Of a stretch of DNA of 64,000 bases, positions 52,401 to 61,400 are shown in pieces; within the stretch, counting starts at the first letter, position 1, and each line of letters begins with the position of its first letter. Made by a program: the position numbers and the translations under genes. Origin of the DNA: Leptasterias polaris (Eukaryota > Echinodermata > Asteroidea > Forcipulatida > Asteriidae); assembly GCA_037783415.1 (NCBI GenBank), contig JAZGTN010000005.1:2418001-2482000 (forward strand), in the 5' to 3' direction. The notes below the pieces were generated by a model. It searched no databases, was not told where the DNA came from, and was given only the letters and a program-made list of their open reading frames with translations.

Positions 52401-55400
52401 GCTACCAGGACACCGCTTGCCGCTGTCTGCCACTCCGGATTCACCTCCTGGCAAATCCCAACAAAAATATAAAACGTATCTGTTAACCCTTTAAGAGACC
52501 ATAGCGGCCAGAGACGGCTCGTACCAAAACGCCCATAGCGGCCGCAAACGGCTGCAAGATCTGACCTACTTCCATTCAAGCAAAGAGGCTAAAGTACATG
52601 TCACAGCCTGAATAGATAGGTTGCAGTATGACGTAAGTCGGCCATCTTTACGGGCAATTTTGAACACACAGTCATGCGTTACGCGTGAGAACGGCGTGCA
52701 GCACGCGCACATTTCTCCAAACTCATTGCATGATTGGTTAGTGAATGACGCGGCTGCGTTAATAATTTGAGCGCTCGACGCGCCTGCAAGCCAAAATGCG
52801 ATTTGCCCGTAAAGATGGCGTCTACTGGGAACTATCTATTGACATTTCCCAATGTTTCCCATGTTACCATAGTATCTATATTTCTGAAAACAAAACAGAA
52901 TGTCTGTTTCATGGGGTTTTTTCAGGCACTTTTACAAGAACAAATTGTGTCAGAAAGTTAGCAGTATTAGCCATAACTGGGCGTATGGTGAAGATTTTAA
53001 AGATCTGAACGGTCTCTAAAGGGTTAATGGTAGGATTATAGACTGTAAGTACTCCACAAATTAATGACCATAAAAACTTACTTAGTGAGAAGCACTGCAG
53101 CTTCTGATTAGTATAAACTATTTTGAGAAAGGATTCCGTTCGAAGTACTATGGTTTGGGCAATTGTTCACCCCAAAACATTTGAATCGTAGAAACAATTC
53201 ATGCATGAATCATTTCTCAGATTTGTTTAGAGTTGTATCCGTTTGCTAATGCTGCAGCCAGAGATGCGGTCGGTACCCACTGTAACCTCGCTAAACGTGG
53301 ATGGATTCGACAGTCAACTGAAAATATTGTGACAGTCTTTTGGTGTTTTCTCAGCAAGTAGACATTGTATTCAGCTGAAACTTCCACATGTGACTTTTAC
53401 TTTCACAGATGACTTCTAATGTATCTTTTCTTATAATTTTGCCTATAATGTTGACAAGAACTAATCCATGACCCTACCTTTGACTCTTCTTATCAATGGA
53501 GATAATTTTTTGAAATATTTACCCGGATAATTGCACACTAAAATTGAATAACATCTTTCGTATCATTAGTGAAGAGTAATATTTGAATACATATGAATTC
53601 ATAATATCGTTACAGAAAACGGTAAATAGTCACACAAAAATGTCAATGAATGTTTACATGAAACGGGGGTACCAGGCATTACCAGCCTTGAGGTTGCACA
53701 TATGCAAAGTTAACACAGCAACTGTCTAAAGTGCTGAGATTTTGCTGAGAAAAAATTGCTCAATCACTTGCGACCAAGAAAATGGGTGTACACAGACACA
53801 ATTTAAATAACTTGACTTGTTGAGTTTTGCTAGTTATTCAAAATTCTTTGGTAGAAAAAACAAACCCACCTTGGATGAAGTGAGCTCATCTGACGCAAGT
53901 TTGACCAGGTCAGGGATGAGGGGTAGAGGCACTTGGTCCAGGGTGTCCTTCAAGACTCGCTCCATGGTCTGCAAAATGACAACCCGGTGGTCCTTCTGGA
54001 GCTGCTCCAAAACAGAAAATAGAAGAAAATATTTCAAATTCAATACTAAACATTACCTGGGGGGGGGAAAAAAATAATTTAAACTAAATTCTCAGCGATG
54101 GTAATGACAGAAAAACTATTTTTACTGGAATGCTTACCCTTATGAACCAAGATGAGAGAGAACATTGTTAGTGTCCCAATTTTGGGATAAAGTTCGAAGC
54201 TCAAATTGTTGACTGGACCAGGATTTATTTTACAAGACCAGAATATAAGCGAAAAAGAATCTTTCTACACAGTTCAACATGTAAACTGTTTTTACTTTTG
54301 TAAGCACTGAGGGAAAATTGATCTTGTTTTTAGCGAACTTTGATACTAAACATAATCAAAAGAAGCGGCTGTGCAGACAAGGCCCCGATAAAGCAAAGAC
54401 CGAGTGTGCCAGAGCATCGAGGGTCCGCCCGGGTCCAGAGCCTGTGGTCTACCCCTGCCTGGGTGCAGAGAGGGCCCTCCCCGAAGACCGCAAAGTACGA
54501 AGTATGAGGTAGTCAAAGTCAACACTTGAACACAGTTGATAAGATATTACACCGTTGGCATTGATATTCCATTGAAAAACACAAGCCCACTGGACTTGTC
54601 TGGTCAGAAGTTTACTGGCCCAATGCTAAAACCACTGGCCACAGGCCAGCGGTCCAGTGTCAAATTGGAGTCCTTCCCAGCAAAAATGATGCTACAATCC
54701 CCCTTGCTCTCTTTGAATCAAGACAGGGTACAGCACTGGTAAGTTAGACAAATTTGATTCATGGATGTGTTTATTAGTTTAATAATAGAAAAACTGCTGC
54801 ATACAGCATGCCAAATCCTTTTGAATCAAATGTGCCCCAAATCCAATCAGCCTACTGTTAATACTTGTATGAGAATGTTAGCATGTATCCATGGTACAAT
54901 GTATGTATGTATCATTGTAAACTGCATACAAAATGAAAGACTAAAAGTGCAACATTAATTCTTCTTATTGATACCCTTTCTATTGACCCACTGCATGAAG
55001 TGCAGCGCACTTACACACGCCTATCCTGTCTGCCACTTACACACGCCTATCCTGTCTGCCACTTACACACGCCTATCCTGTCTGCCACTTACACACGCCT
55101 ATCCTGTCTGCCACTTACACACGCCTATCCTGTCTGCCACTTACACACGCCTATCCTGTCTGCCACTTACACACGCCTATCCTGTCTGCCACTTACACAC
55201 GCCTATCCTGTCTGCCACTTACACACGCCTATCCTGTCTGCCACTTACACACGCCTATCATGTCTGCCATTTTTTGAGTCAAAATGTACACAAAGGGATT
55301 GACTCCCAAAATGGTGGAAATGGTGAGGCACATTTGCAGAGGTCTCTTACGCTTCTGCAAGGTGTCAAAAATTCAATTTTGACCATTATTTCCCTTGAAT

Positions 55401-58400
55401 TTTTGAAAAATCACATATCTTTGAGTACATTTATTGCAGTTGAGGTTCGAGTCAAGATTTTAACATGTTTGTCCTAGGCTGGAGAACTCTGCGTTGTGAA
55501 GGCTGCTTTGATTCAAGTACCAGCATTTATTACTGAGCCCAGGGACTTGAAATTACTATGTATTCTAGCTCAGGGGACCAGCTGTGTATCCATGCATACA
55601 TTAAAAGCATAATTATACATGCATATATTTAGCATAAATATTTTGTGAATGATTTGACAAAGGTGTAATCGTCTGTGTCCGAGTTCGAAATATACATGTA
55701 AGGGTACTGTATACATTATACCTTTTTTCTGAATTAATCACAAGCAAAATATGTAATAAAAATCATTAGACCTTACTGTTCTTGGTAGATTGTCTACGGC
55801 TTTTTTTTTTTTTTTTTTTAATATGAGATATGTTTGAAGCTTTAATTCCTTTATTTACTCCTCTTCTTTTATGATAATTGTTGAATTGTGTATGTTTGCG
55901 TGCAACATTTCGCTACAGCTGTCAACAAAAGTGATTACTACATAGGTTCTAATATGAATAGAGCATAATTTATGTTTTGTCAGAGATTTTGTGCATGTAC
56001 CTAGATCAAGATTGTTTCGATTGTGGCAATAGACTGTGCAAGTCTCGCGCGCATTCAAACTTCCGGGACCATAGTGGTCCCAACCATATGGAGTTTTACG
56101 TGGGCAAGATTTTGTTTCGTCAATTATTTTAGTTTAACGTAGTTTATGACCTAGAAAATTATACATGTTGTTGGGAATGTAATACTAAGTGATAACAAAA
56201 TATTAAAGTAAAACCAATTCAACAATATAACGAAGAAAACCCGAGAATTAAACTTGACCTCAGCTTCCGGTTATTGCAAAAAATTAAGAATTTTGTGCTC
56301 ACCTCCGATCATAAAACTTATGTAAAAGCTAGTTTTGGATGCACTATTATAATCGCCAGATGCTGTAATTGCAAAGCAAACCCTTTTCATTGCAGTCTAT
56401 GGTGTTGAGGCGTCGGGTCAATTTAAAACCCGTTTGACCTTCACGAATCTGAGTAAGGGGTTTCTAAAAAGTTAACATCAAAAAAGCATCCTTGTCCCAG
56501 AGTTTGAATTTGTTTTTAATAATTTTGTATTGTATTAATTTTATTCCCAAAACAGAACAAACCCCATACCCTGGGGAAGGGTTACAACAATAACAAAATT
56601 TTAAACTTACAATATAACAACGAAGGAGAGGTTAGCATGAACAAATATTAAATTATACTTGGTTTTCCTTTAACTTAAAAGCAGAGAATATGTACTTCGC
56701 AACACAATTCATAATGGTTTTATCGTGAGAACTCATAAGGAAAATAAATTTGTCCTTTTCCAATAAGATACTAAAATCCGTGTAACTTTGAGCAATGGTA
56801 TCATACAATTTCTTTCTGAGTACAGTAAACATTGGGCAAAAACAAATGAAGTGAATTTCCGTTTCAACATCCTTCAAGCAATGGAGACAAATACGATCCT
56901 TAAATTCTACACCTGTATATCTCCCAACCTCAACTTGTAGTTTATGTGCTGAGCATCTAAACCTTGCTAAATAGTGACGATATTGAGGATTGTACAAATA
57001 CTTTAGGTATGGCTCTATCTCGAAGTTCCTTTTAAACGTCCTATATGTCCTAAGTTTATTTCTATGGGTAGAAGAGCCCCGGGAGTCATCATGTAATCTT
57101 TCAAACCAGTTACAAATAAAGACATTGCTTAATTCTTTTCTAAATGCATCACAAAGTACACGTTGGCACCGAATTCCTGACAAGCTCAAAGCTCAAGTGT
57201 GTTAATAATAATTAACACACTTTGGCGTATTTTTTTAAAAAGCTAAAACTAATTTCATAAAATTGTAATAATTTAATTTTGTAGTTCAAATTTTGTCATG
57301 AGATATAATTTAAAACAAAGATTTGATTTCAGAAATAAAAATGTTCTTCGTTTGACGTGTTTCTCGTTCGGATACGCGCGAGACTTGCACAGTCTATTGA
57401 AGCACTGCTGATTCTGTAGGTCTTCAAATTCTCTTTTGTTCATCTTTGACATTATTTTAGACAAATAAATTTCTCTGGAGGTTTATGGTGTTGGTGTTCA
57501 GTTACAATCAGTAAGATCTCAGACTGAAAGTACAGACCTACATGTATGCAATTCAAAATGTGTTGAAAATCATGAAACAAAGTGTACCAATACCAGACTT
57601 TGTCCTTGAAACTTGAAGTACATGTAGTAGAGAGAATAAAACCACCGACATTTCAATTGATCAACTAAAAATTGTCACTGTCTTCACAATATATTTCACA
57701 ACGACACATTATAGTTTACAAGAAGAGCACTCTTCTTCAGAAATTTGGTTAAAAAAAAGAATGAAAACAAATTAATGAATGAGTTACACATTGACAAGAA
57801 CTGTACATGCGATCAACAATGCTCAGCAGTTATATATAATAAGGGGTATTCAAGAAGCATGTAAATAATTAATCCAGTTAAATGTGCTCTGTCATTCTGG
57901 CTTGATTAAACAAATAAAAATGCTGAGACTAAACTGAAGGAAATAAGTACATTAAATAACTCTTGGTTCTTTCAGTCGAACATGAGGGGAAGGGGGGGAA
58001 TTCAATGACAGCACAGAGGAGTTTGTGACAACTCCTTGCATGGTGCTGATCAATGAACACAGGGGCATCGGTGTGTCTTTCAGACACCCTGTCCAAGCTA
58101 TTAGCCAGCGATACGTCGGGGCGTCTTTTGGACGCCCTATTTTATTTTTGGACGCCCCGAAAAACTGTCGGACGCCCTTGAAGACGCCCTGTTTTTTGTA
58201 CATAATTTTAAAAAATTACATCCGAATACCTGAAATTGTAAGCAAAACGAACGCAAATCCAAAACTATTACTACCTGCCAGCTGCAGTGAAGGTAATTTT
58301 ATGCAAGATACAACCAATTTATCTTAAATATACTGATCGCCCATTCATTGTTTACCGACAAAGGGATCAAATTTAACATCAGACAGTGCCCCCGACTAGT

Positions 58401-61400
58401 GGGAAGGCTTGAACAACCGCAAAGGCTTTAGAAACTATAGCGGTGAAACTAACGCAGTAGACAAGTTTACAAAGTACATGTACATGTATGTCGACGTAAA
58501 AAGCGTTGTGTATGTACATGTACATGTCGTGTACCTACCAGTGTGTGTGATAGATCGGCAGCACTCGAGACACACGTGTTGTAGACTTGATTTCAAGTCT
58601 GAGATAAGGGTTATTTTTCTGCATCAGCCACACAAAATCCCCCCGCAGATTGGCTATCACGCGCTCTAACTCGTAGGTTAAAGACGGAGGTTAATCCACA
58701 AGAGGGCGCTATTTCAGGCAATGCAGGTAGACTAAAAACCAGGAGCACAGACTTGGAACCAAGTCTAGGCACGTCATTCCCGCTCTTTTCTGGCTGCCGG
58801 CAACCTTTCAGCGCATATTAATGTATGCAGAACATCGCACATGCGCAGTGTATGAGTCAAAACGTGCGTGTCTGTTTGTAATGTGTGAACCTCCCACCAT
58901 GAGTATGGGTAATGCAGGTTTAATAAAGAATGCGCACTGCACACCGTAATATTGAAGGACAGTACTTCTTAAATATGCTCACTATCAAACTATCCCTCGT
59001 AGTGTGGTACACTGTAAATGTCACTGTAAATGTACATGTACATGATGTACATGTACATGATGTACATGTACATTGAAATGTTAACGATTGTTTCGTATAT
59101 AATTCGCGGGCTATAGAAATAGAATACCGCAACTGGACTCTTGTACGGGGGAAATCAATATGAAAAAGTCGTGACCCCGCCCAAACTTTAAAAATAATAA
59201 TAACACTGCGCGAAATACTACGATTCTTAGGGCTGTACGGTGCTGATTTCTTTTTTTTTAACCCTTTAATCGGCCCAGACCCAAAGCATACGTGGAGTAC
59301 ACAGTAAATGCAATAATAGTTCTGTGGTACATGCTTGCTGAAAATTTACCCCAACAATTTGGACGCCCTGTTTTTCAACCCAGTCAAATTTGGACACCCT
59401 ATTTTCAAATCCTGGCTAAAAGCTTGACCCTGTCTAATATTTCTTCTTTAATTTTGGTAGATCTTTGCAATAGATCGATCCATTAAGCCCCGCCTCCTTA
59501 CGAGTTGACCAATCACAGCCGCGAAACCCGATTACCATTAGTGCAAAGATCACCAAACGGCTCAAATGGTGATCAGATTTCGCAGTTGTGATTGGTCAAT
59601 GAGAAATGGGCGTGGCTTAATGGATCAGTGTATTGCCTGCATGGCGTGTCAGGGCAGAGTAATCAAGTACACTGGACTCAAGCTCTGGTGTTTCTGATCA
59701 GCAGAGTGTGGGTTCGAGTCCCGACTTGACACTTGTGTCCTTAAGTAAGACACTTAACCATTATTGCTGCATCCTTCGGATGGTACATCAAGCAGTAGGT
59801 CTCGATCATGTGCGTTGCGAAATGCACGTAAAGAACCCAGTTACACTTAGATCGCTAAGAGAATGGGTTTGCCCCCGTGTTTCTGGCAGTGGCTGCTGAA
59901 TGCACCGCATACATAAATCGATCCTATAATTCAAAAACCTATTTTAAAATAATACTAACACATGTAAGCGCTTTGAGATGCCAGTAGATACATGTAAAGT
60001 GCTATATATAAAAACTAGCTAATATTGTTGTTTTTATGTATAGTAGGCTGCACTTTCCACAGATCCACACGATGCTCAAAAAGCTTTCACAGTGTCTTCA
60101 AATTATCAATAATTCCTTTTCCCCCAATACACTTTTCTTCTCTATTTCTCATACAAAAACTTTAATCAAGCTTGTTTGTTTAAATGCATCTCTTGATTTT
60201 ATGAATAATAAAATAATAATAATAATAATGAATATTTATATTGCGCAATATCCACCTAAAAAGGTGCTCAAAGCGCATGAAAAGAAATATAGGAAGATGA
60301 ATGGAAGAAAGAAAAGACTACTTAAAGACTACTTAAATGCTGTTTCAAACAATCTGTCTTTAAATGTGTCCACGGTGCTACTATCCCGAATATGTGAGGG
60401 TAACTGATTCCAGAGGAATGGTCCAGCATGTGCAAAGGACCTGTCCCCCCAGTTTGTGCGCGTTTTGGGGACAGTAAGTAAGCCAGAACCCAAAGAGCGA
60501 AGACGCCTGGAAGGAACATAACGTTTGATAAGACTCATATTATATTCAGGGGCAGAACCGTGGACACAATGGAAGACAAGAAGCAATATTTTAAATATGA
60601 TACGAAATTCAATGGGCAGCCAATGCAAAGAATGAAGGACTGGAGTAATGTGGTCATTATATCTAGTGAGTGTTATGAGACGAGCTGCAGAATTTTGAAG
60701 TCTCTGCAACCGTGTAAGTTGATTTTGGGGCAATTGAAAGAAATGTGCATTACCAAAATCTAGCCTAGATGAAATAAAGGAATGAACAATCTTTTCGGTA
60801 GCTGAACGGGTCAAATATTTACGAATGAATCCTAAATTACGTAAGTAATACCGAACTGATCTACAAACAAAAGATATATGGGCGGACATAAACATAGATG
60901 AGTCAAAAGTGACTCCGAGATTACGGAAAGCCGCAGACGGTGCTATGTCTACATTTCCAATCTTAATGGATGGTAAATTAACCTTACTTAATTGTGCTAC
61001 AGATCCTACACATAAGAACTCAGATTTTTCATCATTTAATTTTACAGAACTAGAACACATCCACAATCTGATGTCTTCGGCACATGATTCGAGCTTGTGG
61101 ATTGCCTCAAAAGCAGCATCCTGGTCAGGTTCAAAAGAAACATAGATCTGAATAAACGCATTCATTAATAATCGATTCACAACACCCTTTTAAAGTGGCC
61201 TGAATGTTAACATCTATTCCACAATGTTAACATCTATTCCACGAATCGTAGCATGGTAGGTGCATTCCTGTGAATGCTACACAATGGAACGTCTGGGTGA
61301 ATATACATGTACACCTCAGCTGTTTGACTGAATGCAAACAATTTGGGGTGCTCTGAAGTTGTTGCGAGTGGTAAAAAAAGACCGCACAAAACCAGTTTAG

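Noticed and set aside
55008..55267. CRISPR-like repeat array
   Set aside because: Direct tandem repeats without unique spacers in an animal genome; a minisatellite. The same holds for the arrays at 32658-33149 and 47770-48009.
54968..55477. 169-codon plus-strand frame with repeated THAYPVCH units
   Set aside because: Created by the 26-bp minisatellite (three units make 78 nt, open in several frames); no start context or homology.
58060..58200. Repeated GGACGCCC motif as a coding repeat
   Set aside because: Frames on both strands are interrupted or lack homology; it could be a decayed mobile element but nothing identifies it.
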